From Phaeoceros laevis (taxonomy: Eukaryota > Anthocerotophyta > Anthocerotopsida > Notothyladales), in assembly GCA_049999765.1 (NCBI GenBank), contig JBNGIQ010006003.1, forward strand, positions 1-51,163: a DNA stretch of 51,163 bases. Reading direction: 5' to 3'. Positions 32,771 through 44,100 of this stretch are shown one piece after another; position 1 is the first letter of the stretch, and every line of letters begins with the position of its first letter. Under the pieces are notes generated by a model. It was not told the DNA's origin, ran no database searches, and saw only the letters and a list, made by a program, of their open reading frames with translations. Both the position numbers and the translations under genes were made by a program.

Positions 32771-35700
32771 TCACAGCTCCAGAGGACCAGAAAGAGCACT
32801 CATATTGAGGACTAGCGGCTGGGTGCGGCTCCCTTTGAAACCTGCATGAGAAGACCCTTTGCTTGACCTTCTCTTGCTGGAACCTGAACTGCTCGACCTC
32901 CCCCCGCCATCAGAAGTTGTAGATAGTGGGGATTTCTTGCGGTTTGCGAGTTCTTTAGCAGACTCGCCTGTTGAGTACCCACTGGAGCTGTGGGTGTCGT
33001 CTGGCAGCCGGGCAGGTGGTATTCCATGGCAAGAGGGGCATTCCTTAGATTTTGTAAAACACACGTCATGAAAAGGCAGCTGACAAGATGGACACCTTGT
33101 TATACGATTGTCCTGCAGAATTGCAATGAGGCGACTGTTAGGTCTCTAGGTCTCAACGACCTCACAAGCAGCACTGGCGTTGGAAGAACTTTGACCTGGA
33201 AGGGAAAGATCGTGTCAAAGGGGTCGTTGCACCACTGTCCAGCACCACACGCTTCACCAGTTTCATAGCATACGGAACATTCTTGAGTTATGTGGCGGTA
33301 TAGTCTTTCCCAAGCAGTCTTCATGAACCCTGGCAGGACTGGAAACGAGAAGAAACACAAGAGAAGGTTTGAGAATGAATGAATACAACCACCTGGATGT
33401 ACCGTACGAGGCAGAATCCCACAGCTCACAATCCTATACAGATATACATCTTATGAAGATGGGGTCACTCTCAGATATAACAACACCGTACCAGCAAAAG
33501 CACCCTTTGAAAGATCTGCAAGATCTCGCAGTGCAAAAAAATCATTGTTCTCAAAGAGATAGCGCCGTGATCCAACCATGGCCAGTATTCTTGAACGAGC
33601 AGGACAGTGTAAACAGGCCACTAATCTGCTGAGTTTCTTCCTCATATCCCGGACATTCGCCAGAATGGGCACCTTTCCATAAAGGTGCGGATTCACTGCA
33701 CTTACACACAGCATAGGCTGCACCACCACAAGAAACTGTGAGTAACCAGGATGTAGTCACAAGCCTCAGAGGTTTAGTGTAATCAAGGAAGAAAAATAGC
33801 AAGTACCTGATCGTAAATTGAGTCCAAGTAGGCCTTGGCTAGCTGAGAAACTTTGCGAGGAGAGAAATCCCAGTTTTGCAGCACTTGAGCAGGAAGAAGA
33901 GCGACTTCGTTGACATGGCATGCAGAACAAAATAACTGCCCGGTGTACTCACAAAGCCTTGGGCCGGCCCAACCTAAAGTCTGTGCAAAGCTGGGCACTA
34001 GACCACTGGCAGACACTAAATACTTGTAGCAGCCGGCACAAGCATGATGCTGTCCCTGCAGCTGTTGCTTTACAGGTTTATGCGCATGAACTTGCACAAT
34101 TAGCCGAACAGTCTTCCCAAAAACAGTGCTGCCTTTTGCATCCTGATTGTGTTTCACCACACTACTGGCAGTATCTGATCGAGGTGACTGTGAATGTGTT
34201 GAAGTTAAGTCCTCCAAAGGCAGAGATGCAGCTGTCTGAATTGACTTAGTTATATTCACAAGTGGCACAGCTGCTGAAGACCAACTTACATCATCACCAG
34301 GAGAAAGAAAATCTAACAAGGGGCCCGCAGTTTTCAGGGGACTTCCAGCTAGGATCAGTGATTGCAGGCACACCTGAATCAAGGCACTACGCACTTCCAC
34401 CACATTGGGTGATGTATTTCCGAAAAGCTTCCGAGACTCTCCCTTCACCTTATTCCATGGCTCTGGGAGAAATGAGCCACTCTGTGTGCAAAACAATCTC
34501 AAAAGCTTGCCGTGCAAGAGGACAAAATCTCTATATCTCCTATCAATTTCCCACTCACTATCAACCCCCTTCACCATAATCCTGTAGACAGTGTGCTCTT
34601 GTACACCAACAACTCTTTCGCCCAAAGAGGCTCCGCCTCTCCTTTGACGTGCTCCAATGACCTCAACCCAAACGACCTCCCTTCTCCTGCTCACTGAAGA
34701 TTGTTTTACCTTGCTAAATGCCTGCAAACCAGATGTTGAGGCGTACCAACCTCCATCAGCACGAACATTAGACGGAACATCAACCTTGCGATTTGCATCT
34801 TGAAACATCCTGGATCTGTTGCTGTCATCTCCCTCAAGCAAAACACTTTCCATGTCTAGAACTGTATCCATGTAGGATTCCTTCACCTCCAGTTTCTCAA
34901 CATACCGTGAGAGCTGCAAAAGGAGGACATAGACAATCAGTATCCCCATATTTTCTACTAGCTCTTCAAAGCTTGCCATTAAATGTTTTGCTGTTCATGC
35001 CAAAGTAACTTGGTCCACCTAGATGTGACTAGTAGCTCTTTACACACCTCATCTGGACCGAGATCTTCTGCGCTCCAATCAAAAGCAGATTGACGAGTCT
35101 GAGCTGCAGTGTCACCTTGCATTGATTGAGAACTCGCCCGACCTAGCTTTGTTACGTCTAGCTGCAACAACTCCTCTGCTTCCTTGGACCCAAGCCGGAC
35201 CACACATCCTTTTCTTCTCGTTACTTGTCTTACAGCAACAGCTTCGTCCTCCTCATAATAATGCCCGAACGCATCACTGGCAGAAAAAGCATTCTGCTGC
35301 TGAGGTTTCACTACTGACACCCTGCTAACATCCTTAGATGATGGGCTTATCATAGCATCTCCAGTCAACTCTGCTTCACACCCGCCTAGATGCAACGAAT
35401 GCTGGCATGCCAACCCAGTCTTGTCATCGGAACGTGCGGCTGTATCCACTTGACCCCCTGCTCCCTCTGAACCAGATTTTGGGAACAGAGGGGCTTCGCT
35501 GGGTGAAAGGTTCCGTCCTCCGGAGGGCTCCGTCCTCCTTCCTTCCAGTCTACCCTGCTCAAATATATCAGAAAGTATCGTTACATTAGATAAGTCTTGT
35601 GGAGTCCCAATTCCATCATCAGCTGCAATACTGCCACCCAAACCTCGTTCACTATCCACTGCTTCTTTTGGCCCAAGCAGTCCAGTCCCTCTCCTGCTCT

Positions 35701-36196
35701 CTGCGTCAACACTGTCATCATGCCTCGGGTCAGGCCGCTCGGTTCCCCCGATCCAACCAGTTTGTTCCGATGGAACGTATCCAGAGTCAGGTTTGTCTGG
35801 AGGTGTACCCGCAAACTTGTCTATGTGCGGTGCACCATGCAGAGCTGGAGCTGGAAATGGCGATAACTCGGAATTCTCCAACTCCATTTCACCACCATCA
35901 AGCATACTGACCCTGTTTGCATCTCCAGAAGTCCTACCGTCGGTATCACTGTGATCAAAATCGTCCCAGTCACCAGCTCGAAGAGCGAGTTCATCGTCTG
36001 CTTCACTGCATACCCTAAAAGCTGTGGCCATTCGATTGCCATTAGAAAGAGGAGTCCATGTCTGCTTAACAACCAACTGTCTGGCACCAGCCCCCTCCGC
36101 CCCCTCCGCAAATAATGAGACATCAGATTCACAGTCAGACATGAGGTTCCTTCCCTGCTCAACGCTACTGCGTGGACTACTAGTGAGGACTGCCAT
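32771..36196 (-). CDS. PX-domain protein with Rubicon-homology zinc region
   Basis: Minus-strand exons 36196-35048, 34913-33807, 33717-33492, 33338-33196 and 33112-32771 join to 988 residues. The first 450 residues are acidic, Ser/Pro-rich and disordered. A PX domain (about 470-610) contains VYRIMVKG, IDRRYRDFVLLHGKL and a FLPEPW loop. From residue 673 a cysteine-rich Rubicon-homology (DUF4206) region follows: ACAGCYKYL, RLCEYTGQLFCSACH, MKTAWERLYRHI, then CSVC, CPSC, HDVC and CPSC zinc pairs. PX domains bind phosphoinositides, and the Rubicon-like region of animal relatives binds Rab7; this suggests a role in endosome or vacuole traffic or autophagy. The C-terminus is Ser/Arg-rich. The start is uncertain because the ATG lies next to gap 2; the frame can extend to an ATG at 36774, which adds about 51 residues if the gap is false. 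Confidence 0.9.
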
Positions 36197-36199
36197 GAG

Positions 36200-36599
36200 N
36201 NNNNNNNNNNNNNNNNNNNNNNNNNNNNNNNNNNNNNNNNNNNNNNNNNNNNNNNNNNNNNNNNNNNNNNNNNNNNNNNNNNNNNNNNNNNNNNNNNNNN
36301 NNNNNNNNNNNNNNNNNNNNNNNNNNNNNNNNNNNNNNNNNNNNNNNNNNNNNNNNNNNNNNNNNNNNNNNNNNNNNNNNNNNNNNNNNNNNNNNNNNNN
36401 NNNNNNNNNNNNNNNNNNNNNNNNNNNNNNNNNNNNNNNNNNNNNNNNNNNNNNNNNNNNNNNNNNNNNNNNNNNNNNNNNNNNNNNNNNNNNNNNNNNN
36501 NNNNNNNNNNNNNNNNNNNNNNNNNNNNNNNNNNNNNNNNNNNNNNNNNNNNNNNNNNNNNNNNNNNNNNNNNNNNNNNNNNNNNNNNNNNNNNNNNNN
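36200..36599. other. Assembly gap 2 (400 N) flanked by identical 25-mers
   Basis: The 25 bases before the gap (36175-36199) are identical to the 25 bases after it (36600-36624). The two contig ends therefore may overlap and the gap may hold no missing sequence. The repeat contains the PX-gene start codon. Confidence 0.95.
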
Positions 36600-36624
36600 G
36601 ACTACTAGTGAGGACTGCCATGAG

Positions 36625-37446
36625 CTGTATCACTCGCTTCCCATCCCGATCAACTTGTGAGCCGCTATGTTCTCCGATGCGAGTGTAGCACAGCAACCAC
36701 ACAACAACGCCTCTGAAAGGTACGAACTCCCAGCCACTCAACTGCGGGCAATTCCCTACAATGACAGCACACATGGACCAGAATCTTCCGCGGCATTAAT
36801 ATTCTTGGGGATGAAAACATCATCCTCTGGTAGCAGAAAAGTGGCCCGCGTACTAGCAACAGTAGCAAATCCCTTTCCTGTAGGGATCTAAAAGTGTCTG
36901 ACAAGCTCTCTGTTCGCTGTTCGGCTCCACGTCCGATAAATATTCGTAGGTCTCCCGTCTATTTCAACATGTGCCAACCACGCCGGCCTCCACCCTCGTC
37001 TTGATTGCTCAAACCTCGGAGATAACTGGCAGCAAGCTGGATCACCCCTCCCGGCTGGGTGGCGCGTACTTGCTACCTCGCGTCCCTAAAAAGTTGCGTC
37101 CGCATTCAGGATCAAGCTCTTCGAAGCAGGCCGGTAAAGTTGGTGCATGTTGGGGCATTCTTTTTCTTGAGTTTTCGAAGCAGTCCAAAACGCCGACTTG
37201 TCGAGCGCTTGTTCTTCAACACGACGAATGAGCTCCTTTATTACATCCGTAGGTTTTCCACTTCGGCATACGTGGCTTGCATGCCACGTACGCCAAAGAC
37301 AATACGTGGTATTTTTCTTTCTTTGGACTCTTATTATTCTTATTAGGCTTTACTGATAGGGCAGCTAGGCTAATAAGCGAAGACTGAGTCCGCTTCCAAA
37401 AGTCAGAAGCTTTTCACTGCACTATTCAACAACGGAGAAAGCCTCT
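36625..37446. other. PX gene leader and intergenic region
   Basis: The part next to the gap is probably PX-gene 5' UTR or N-terminal coding sequence (open to an ATG at 36774). The rest carries no gene. A small palindrome, TACGTGGC then 6 bases then GCCACGTA, lies at 37269-37290 and contains ACGT cores. Confidence 0.4.
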
Positions 37447-38682
37447 TCATACAGGACCATTAGACGGCTTGACGCTGGGAGAGATGTGGTGAGGCAATCG
37501 GCCTTGTTCCTGCACATACTCTAATCTGTCTTGGAGCAAATAGGCGACGGCGAAGACGCCCAGCTGGATGGAAAAGAGGATGTTGAAGGTGCGAAGGCTC
37601 CTCTGCGATATCAACTCATAGACACGCATTCCGATAAAAATGTTGATGAAGCCAAGAATGGCTGCACCTGTGCCCAATATCCAGTGAAGCCCGTACCAGA
37701 AGGGGCGAATTCCGCTTCCACTGCCAAGTTGGGTACAACAGCATTGTGAGCTCCAATTTTAAAACCCCTTACAACTCACAAATTGAAAGTGTTGAAAGGA
37801 AGCTTACAATCTGGGACGGATGAGCCCCACGAAAAACTGGAGCCACACTAGAATGAGCAGAGCCAATCCGAGTCGCTGATGAGTGTAGCGAAACACATCC
37901 CCAAATTTGTGGAGTGCAACCGCTCCACCCACTGTAGCGAATGTAATCCCTACCAGCTGCCAGGTGCACAATCAAGGCTTAGCCTGCGTCATAATGTATA
38001 CAAGAGGCATCGATATGGGTGAAAAGTGGAAAAGGCAAAACTTCATAATCTTGAAGGAGCCTCCATGGCCATTTCTCCCTCCATCTGGAACTCATGAATG
38101 CACACCTGAATTATGATGTGCGCGTAGCGCACACTGTCAAGTTGGCTGCGAGATTTGACTCCCCCTTGCCTGATCGATTTGGAGAAGCGCACGATGATGA
38201 GGCCAAGCGGCAAAAGAAACCCAAAGGAAGCCCACATGAGGAACCCATGGACCTTTTGCCAATGCATATCCGGCTGCAACCACGCAACAGAGGCACAAGC
38301 TTAGCCTCATCTGCGGAGAGCAACTGGCAAAATCAGCTGGGAAAGCACAAATTAAGTCACCGGCATTGTACCGCAACAAGAACATCACTTTTGAAGATCA
38401 GGATGCCTGTCCAACCATCACTTTAAGAGCAAACCATTTCTCAGAATGTCCAAATATTGTGACTTCACCACAAATGGAGAATGGCCGACCGAGAATGGTA
38501 CCACGAATACTTGGCTGCCTTGGATTAGTTACACGCACCTCAGAACGGACCACCGGGATTGGGGGTGGCGCTTGATCATGAGCATCCACCACGACGGCCA
38601 TCACCACCAGCCAAGAGATGAGCTTAGGGATGCAGATGCCCATCGTGATGCTATTCATAATGCACCGGCCACCTCTCGCCAT
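37447..38682 (-). CDS. Small cytochrome b561 membrane protein without DOMON domain
   Basis: Minus-strand exons 38682-38422 (end uncertain), 38273-38106, 37956-37808 and 37720-37447 join in frame to 283 residues. An N-terminal signal-like helix (PKLISWLVVMAVVVDA) precedes a Pro-rich luminal stretch. The b561 core has five helices with four histidines placed as haem ligands: KVHGFLMWASFG, VRYAHIIIQ, YTHQRLGLALLIL and YGLHWILGTGAA. The short tail is hydrophilic. Relatives in plants are small ferric-reductase-like b561 proteins that pass electrons across a membrane, usually from ascorbate. Exon 1's donor (AAA|GTGATGG) is weak, so its 3' end could be elsewhere. Confidence 0.82.
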
Positions 38683-39573
38683 GATTGTCAAGAATTCCAC
38701 TATGACTTGCTTAGAACTATGTAAGTTTGTAATCAGTTTGATGGTCTACATCACCACACCCCATCAGTGAAGCTTGGTGAATAGGTATTTGCCTGCAGCA
38801 AGAACAAATGCATGTCCTGGGCAGATACGTGCACATCGAAAGTTTCATAAAGACAAGCACGAGGGCGCCACCACTTTGCGCAAGCACCCAATGCAGACTT
38901 CTAAAGATCTATTAGGAAGGTTGCAGTGGAAAATCCTTACATGCCTTCCGAGGTCAACATGTTTCTCGTACCTGATTATCGAAGTGACCTTGGGAAGAGA
39001 AACAAGAATCTTCTTACAAGCAGCACATGTATGCATGAGAGAAGACAATTGAAGCATATATAGGAATATGCAGGTGACACCGGTGATTCGGTGAACAATA
39101 ACTCGAATACTTAAAATTCCGCTCGAGAAACGATTTCAGGAACGTTTGGCGAGGTAGACAGGGGAGGCGAGGTACAGCGGCTGGACAGCCCTTCGGCTTC
39201 TTGCCCAACAAAAACACCAGAAATAAACTTCTTCTTCGGGAATCGGGATACAGCCCGATTTATGAATACGCCTCGGGCAAAGTAGAAGACCCACCAGGAA
39301 CCTTGAGAGTCGCGTAATGGAACGGCCGTTTTCTGAGCAAGAAAAGCGAAGACTTGGGCGCGTTCCTGGTCACAGCAGCAGGTAATGCCGGTGGTGTTTG
39401 ACATGCCTGGCCTGCCTGACCCAAACCGCTGCCGCGTGGATGACATAGGCGGCACTGCCGATACATTTGCAAAAAAACAAAGTGGTGAAGTGCTCCATTG
39501 TCATATACAGCAGGAGCTTTACTCCAACAAAACCCATGTTCAGCATTCCTGCAATGATTGAAGGTGTGATAAT
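38683..39573. other. Intergenic region, b561 promoter side
   Basis: No gene is recognised. Several short frames on both strands lack family features. Confidence 0.35.
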
Positions 39574-40121
39574 TTATTTGCTTAACCTTGCCTCTTGTAA
39601 GGCATTGCAACTGCAGCTGCTCCAAAGCACGGTAAGCAACGTGCAATTGATACACAGATCCTGTGAAGAGGACGGGAAGTGACCCTCATGCATCTCCATT
39701 TGCCATGCTGTGCCCACCAATGGCGTCATTTCTCTGCACCACACACTAAACTAAGTGAAGATCTATAAAAAGTGCACCATAACGCCCGCAAGTTCCTCCG
39801 TGAAAAAGACGTATAACAAAACACAAGCTTGGCTAGCTTACTTCAAGTCATGGCTCATAACTATCAGAGTTTGTGACTGCTTCTTGAAAGCTGGATAGAA
39901 GTTTGACCACCTCATCGCGTGCCATCCAATCTGATTGAAACAGGCACTTGTACATGTGGTCAGAGGAGTTCTTCATTGCACAGCATTTCATTCACGAGCA
40001 GTCAGTACAGCCTTACAGGGACTGCTGGTTCTTTCAATAGCGAGTGGGCTGAGCTCGTGTTAGAGAACGAACCTAGACCGGCAAGAGGTTCATCCAGCAA
40101 AAGCAAATCAGGCATTCGGAC
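39574..40121 (-). pseudogene. C-terminal remnant of a plastid-type ABC ATPase (ABCI11/NAP14-like)
   Basis: Three minus-strand exon-like blocks are seen: 40121-40073 with Walker B (VRMPDLLLLDEPLAGL), 39930-39842 (DWMARDEVVKLL ... LIVMSHDLK) and 39733-39574 (EMTPLVGTAWQMEMHEG, ending at TAA). Splice sites CTAG|GTTCGT, CAATCAG|AT, GAA|GTAAGC and GTGCAG|AG are plausible. The middle block has a one-base surplus between KLL and the SHDL motif, which breaks the frame. No Walker A, Q-loop or LSGG signature exon could be found between 40122 and the neighbouring ROCO end at 40735. So it is a truncated, frameshifted fragment, unless upstream exons escaped me. Confidence 0.62.
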
Positions 40122-40734
40122 CTGCCATAAGCAAGATGCCGTGATTTTAGAAAAATTGCACACAAGCAGCACAGACTCGGACTGTCCGGCTCTCTACCCC
40201 GAGTAGCATGCTTAGTATCTGCACAACAAGGAGAATCGGCAACCGTTTTACAGCACATCCCACTGACTACTATCATCAAAGAAGGTCCTCTTCCAGCACT
40301 GCTAGTAAGCAAACACAACCACAAAACCAGATTGGCCTGGACAGGCATGGTCGACAACAGCTGGTCCACAAGTGTGAAGTGAGAACAGCACTCAGTGAGA
40401 CTCCGCTTCCATCAAATACGAACCAGACTGAACAATACCACGGCTAGATGCTCCCATAGCTTCACAGTTGATGCTGGACTTGATCATGAAGCTTTTAGAG
40501 AATTCAGCGAAAAGCTTTCAACCATACCCACATTGTTCCTTCCAACAGAGGTTGGTCCTACCTCCATGATCAGCAGTACGGAGGCCACCACTTCATCTCA
40601 ACAGGGCACATTGCTTCAACAAGGCGTCCAGTCAATCCACATACGAACACACTCCGCAGTACAAAGTGTCCGTAGACGAACTGTTTAGACAAAGTCTCTG
40701 TTCTGAGCCTTGGTTCTGAAGGTTTTGCACCTGA
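40122..40734. other. Region upstream of the ABC remnant
   Basis: Searched on the minus strand for Walker A and signature motifs of the ABC remnant; none was seen. A plus-strand frame at 40395-40688 shows no family features. Confidence 0.35.
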
Positions 40735-41263
40735 TCATAAAACCCATCTGAGAGTCCGCTGATCCCGGCCTTCCGTCCAATGCCGATCGCACAACCAAGC
40801 CTTGGACCCTGCCAGCTGACCAGTGGCGTATTGCACCTTTCTGAGCCGGAATTCCGTGGTGAAAGCTTGTGCATCGGGGTTGAGAAACGCACGCAACCAG
40901 CTGCCTTCTGTGCTCCTTTGCAAATCCTTCTCCACCTCCTCCCGCAGCGCCTCCGCTGGCACTTTGACGTTCCTAGGCCGGGCAGGGTTTATCCGCTGGC
41001 TCAAGGACTCAATGTCGAAGGGGAAAATAGGAGGCGGCTCGTACTTTTGTGCAACGCCGCTGGCAACACTTCCCATCGCACTCAGGCCTGGCAAGACCAA
41101 ACCCCCGGCCAGCAGTCCTGGGGCAACAACTCCGACTGCTTGGGCACCTGCACCCTGCATCATCACGTAACGTTTATCTGCCACGTACAAGGTGCGGCCA
41201 GGTTGCTCCGGCACGTCATGATGCCCTTCTCGACATTCACACTGAAGATGGAGGCAGAAAGGC

Positions 41264-41417
41264 TCCGCCCTCCAGGCCTTGAGTGTCTCTGCAGCCTTCG
41301 CAGCCATGTTTCGAGGCCAACTTACATCTTGTTTTCTGCCTCCGCCCTCCGGGCCTTGAGTGTCTCTGCAGCCTTCGCAGCCATGTTTCGAGGCCAACTT
41401 ACATCTTGTTTTGACAG
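41264..41417. repeat. 77-bp tandem duplication in the ROCO locus
   Basis: Units 41264-41340 and 41341-41417 differ by one base in the shared core. The period is not a multiple of three, and the C-terminal frame changes here. Confidence 0.92.
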
Positions 41418-43029
41418 TAGTATGAGCTTGGGCATATCACTGACATCTTTTTCCTCAAAGCTTGCGCTTGAGCCTGCCTCTCCATGGTCTTGCCCATCAA
41501 GAAGAAGCTTGGAGTGGTAGTCTGCAGCACGTAAGATGACAGTCAATTTCTTGCCCTTGACTGCATTCCAACTATGAATGTAGTTGGGGATGCTGGTCAT
41601 CAATTGATTGAGGTCGTCGACCAATATGGACTGTCGGAAACGACACAATGTGATCCCACGAGCCCCAACACAGTCAGGCCGGATGATGGCTTCCGCCAAA
41701 ATCACACCCTGACATCCTTGCCTAGATGCACATAGTCGGCGGATGCGCTTGATGATCTGTGACTCCAGAAACTCCATGGTTTCCTTACGAGGCTGGCAAG
41801 ACTGCACCATGATGTCCACAAAGTAGCCGGAGGAACCACTGTGCTCCACAAGGATCTCCATGCCATTGAAGTGAAGGCGGCAAAAATTCTTCTCCAAGAT
41901 GCACCTGTCGGGATTATAGTCTTTAGCCCACTTACCCGCCTTGTTGTGCAACACCACCTGCAGATTTAAACATAAGGATTAGTCTATCGTGATGTTAAAG
42001 TGAACTGAAGAGGAAAGTGTGAACTTGCAGTAAAATGGGCAAATGGATTCATGGCAACAAATTTGAAGGGAACAAAAGGAGTAAGATTGACTGACTTGCA
42101 GGCGCGGGAAGAAACCGGGTGTGACAAAAGTTCGAATGGGGTCGGAGCACTCAAGTCTTCGGGCCACAAAGATGTGTGTGGAGGAGGAAGCGTCCAACGC
42201 CTTCCACGACCTCTCCTGCTCCCCTTCTGCAGATTTGTCATCCTTGTCTTCAAAGATGGCTGGTAGTAAGAATCGTCAATGGCAAAGCACAGATCCAAGT
42301 GTTCCATGAGTTGGATGAGCTGCTCTGTGTTGACTCCCTCAGGGTTGAGGTCTACCTTGTTGAGGGCCTCCTTGAGCAAGTCAGAGAGAGAGGCTTTGCT
42401 TACAACCCCATTTTCGAACCTGTCCGCATTAGTCATATGCGGTATTTCTAGATCTGGTTTGACACAACACCAAAGAGTGCACCCACCAGGTTTAGTATCT
42501 ACACCTCATGTGTAATCATGGGTGGAGAAAATGTCGATGAGGTACCCAAGAATCCCATGAGCAAACCACCGAGGATTCCTCACTATGAAGGACAGTTCGG
42601 CGAAATATAACCTCCCCTGCATCACACAAGTATGCAGCAACGGCTTTCGACATGGCTGTTGATACTTCGTTTGCACTTGTGGTACTACTGAATAGGTGTT
42701 GTAGAGACAACTTGTCCGCCTCCCATTTGCAAAGGCTCTCAAAATCATCGATGGAGATGATAGGCTCCAGCCAATACTGCTGTTGTCCGGATCCTGCTTG
42801 ACCTAAAGCTGTGGCCACTACATCACAAATGACTGGCACCTTGGCCACATTACAGATCCTGCTACGGAAGGAGTTAACTATGTGATCCACAAACTTACGG
42901 AGCTCCGGGTCGTCTTTGTCTGTAGCATTCACAAAGAAGAGGTTGTGAACTTCCATCTTGTCAACTTCCATATCGATGAGGTGCTCAAATTTGATGGCCA
43001 TATCCCGAACCCACTCCTTTGCCATCCTC

Positions 43030-43075
43030 CGCATCTTTTGCCTCTTCTCTTCCTCATCTCTTGCCTCTTCTCTTC
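43030..43075. repeat. 23-bp tandem duplication in the ROCO locus
   Basis: Units 43030-43052 and 43053-43075 differ at two positions. The frame changes here between the Roc G4 motif and the COR region. Confidence 0.88.
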
Positions 43076-43642
43076 ACTTGTAAACTTGTCCTTGCGTGTA
43101 ATGACAACCAACACCAAAGGCTTGGATGCCCGAGAAGGGCGCGGTTTGGAGTTGGAACACATGAACCTAAGCCAGTAGGAAAACTCGTGGTTAAACTGTT
43201 GCTTTTTTTTAACCGTAGGCCCCCTCCTATACTGCTCCCGCTGCTTTCATTATGGGGTTGAAGGCGAAGACGAAAGCACCAGCAACGTGGACACTATTGC
43301 CGTTGGGGAAAATGAAGTCTTACAAACAATGGAATACTGTTTGACCACCAAAATCCCACATCCACATGGTCAAATCCTGGATTTTCAAGGGGTAAATGTC
43401 GATCCCCCTTGTTCTCCTTAGCTTGTCGTCGTCTTTGCATAACCACTTGGCACTTGCGAGCTTCTTCACTATGTGCTGATAGTAGGAGGAGCCACGGCGG
43501 TGCTTCCCATGGCCATGTTGCTGCATCATGGTGTCCAAGAGTGTGGACTTTCCTGCATAGGGAGAGCCGCAAAGCACTAGGCGGCACGAGTTGGCGAGAG
43601 TGGTGGGGACATCCTTCAAGGCTGCTTTGTACTCCCTATTTG

Positions 43643-43656
43643 CCCTTAGCCCTTAG
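43643..43656. repeat. 7-bp tandem duplication in the ROCO locus
   Basis: CCCTTAG occurs twice in a row. One copy would join the linker frame directly to the Roc domain frame. Confidence 0.85.
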
Positions 43657-43753
43657 CTGTTGCTTGATGGCTACATCCTTACCTTCCTGATCCAACGGTG
43701 TCCCAATCAGGTAGATGTCCTGAAGGCAAGTATTGGTCCAAAAGGTCCAAGAG

Positions 43754-43847
43754 GGCGTCATAAACACGCTCACCATCCACTCCCGGGCACATGTTAAGGG
43801 GGCGTCATAAACACGCTCACCATCCACTCCCGAGCACATGTTAAGGT
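43754..43847. repeat. 47-bp tandem duplication in the ROCO locus
   Basis: Units 43754-43800 and 43801-43847 differ by one internal base. The period breaks the frame at the end of the LRR part. Confidence 0.92.
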
Positions 43848-43998
43848 CAAACTTTGTAAGGGACTGGTTGTTGGCGAGTGCTGGGAGAATGGTTGTGGCC
43901 CACTCCTCCTTGGAATAAGAGCATGATGCAGGGTGAGCTGCAACAAGGTGCGATTGGAGGCCAACATGTCCCTCAAGGCAGTGGCTGCCGGGAAGCCT

Positions 43999-44100
43999 CG
44001 ACCTACCTTGGTTCCGAGCCTGACGTATTTGAGCTGTAAGGGAGCTTCCCGACCTACCTTGGTTCCGAGCCTGAGGTATTTGAGCTGTAAGGGACTAGTG
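43999..44100. repeat. 51-bp in-frame tandem duplication in the LRR region
   Basis: Units starting at 43999 and 44050 encode LQLKYLRLGTKVGR and LQLKYVRLGTKVGR. Being in frame, this copy lengthens the LRR region by 17 residues without breaking it. Confidence 0.9.

Noticed and set aside
34914-34979. Open stretch at the start of the PX-containing frame (hydrophobic, VYVLLLQ)
   Set aside because: It is the 3' part of the intron 35047-34914; a strong GAG|GTGTGT donor and TTTTGCAG acceptor join the exons in phase 0 without it.
37269-37290. Palindrome as a terminator or small-RNA hairpin
   Set aside because: An 8-bp stem is short and contains ACGT cores; it is at most a binding-site palindrome and was kept only as a note.
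40395-40688. Plus-strand frame upstream of the ABC remnant
   Set aside because: It shows no motif and no splice partner, and lies on the strand opposite to the ABC blocks.
40780-41520. 246-residue plus-strand frame
   Set aside because: It is antisense to the conserved C-terminal part of the ROCO locus and has no recognisable domain.
43636-43839. Separate small gene between LRR and Roc parts
   Set aside because: The frame is explained as a piece of the ROCO locus isolated by the 47-bp and 7-bp duplications.
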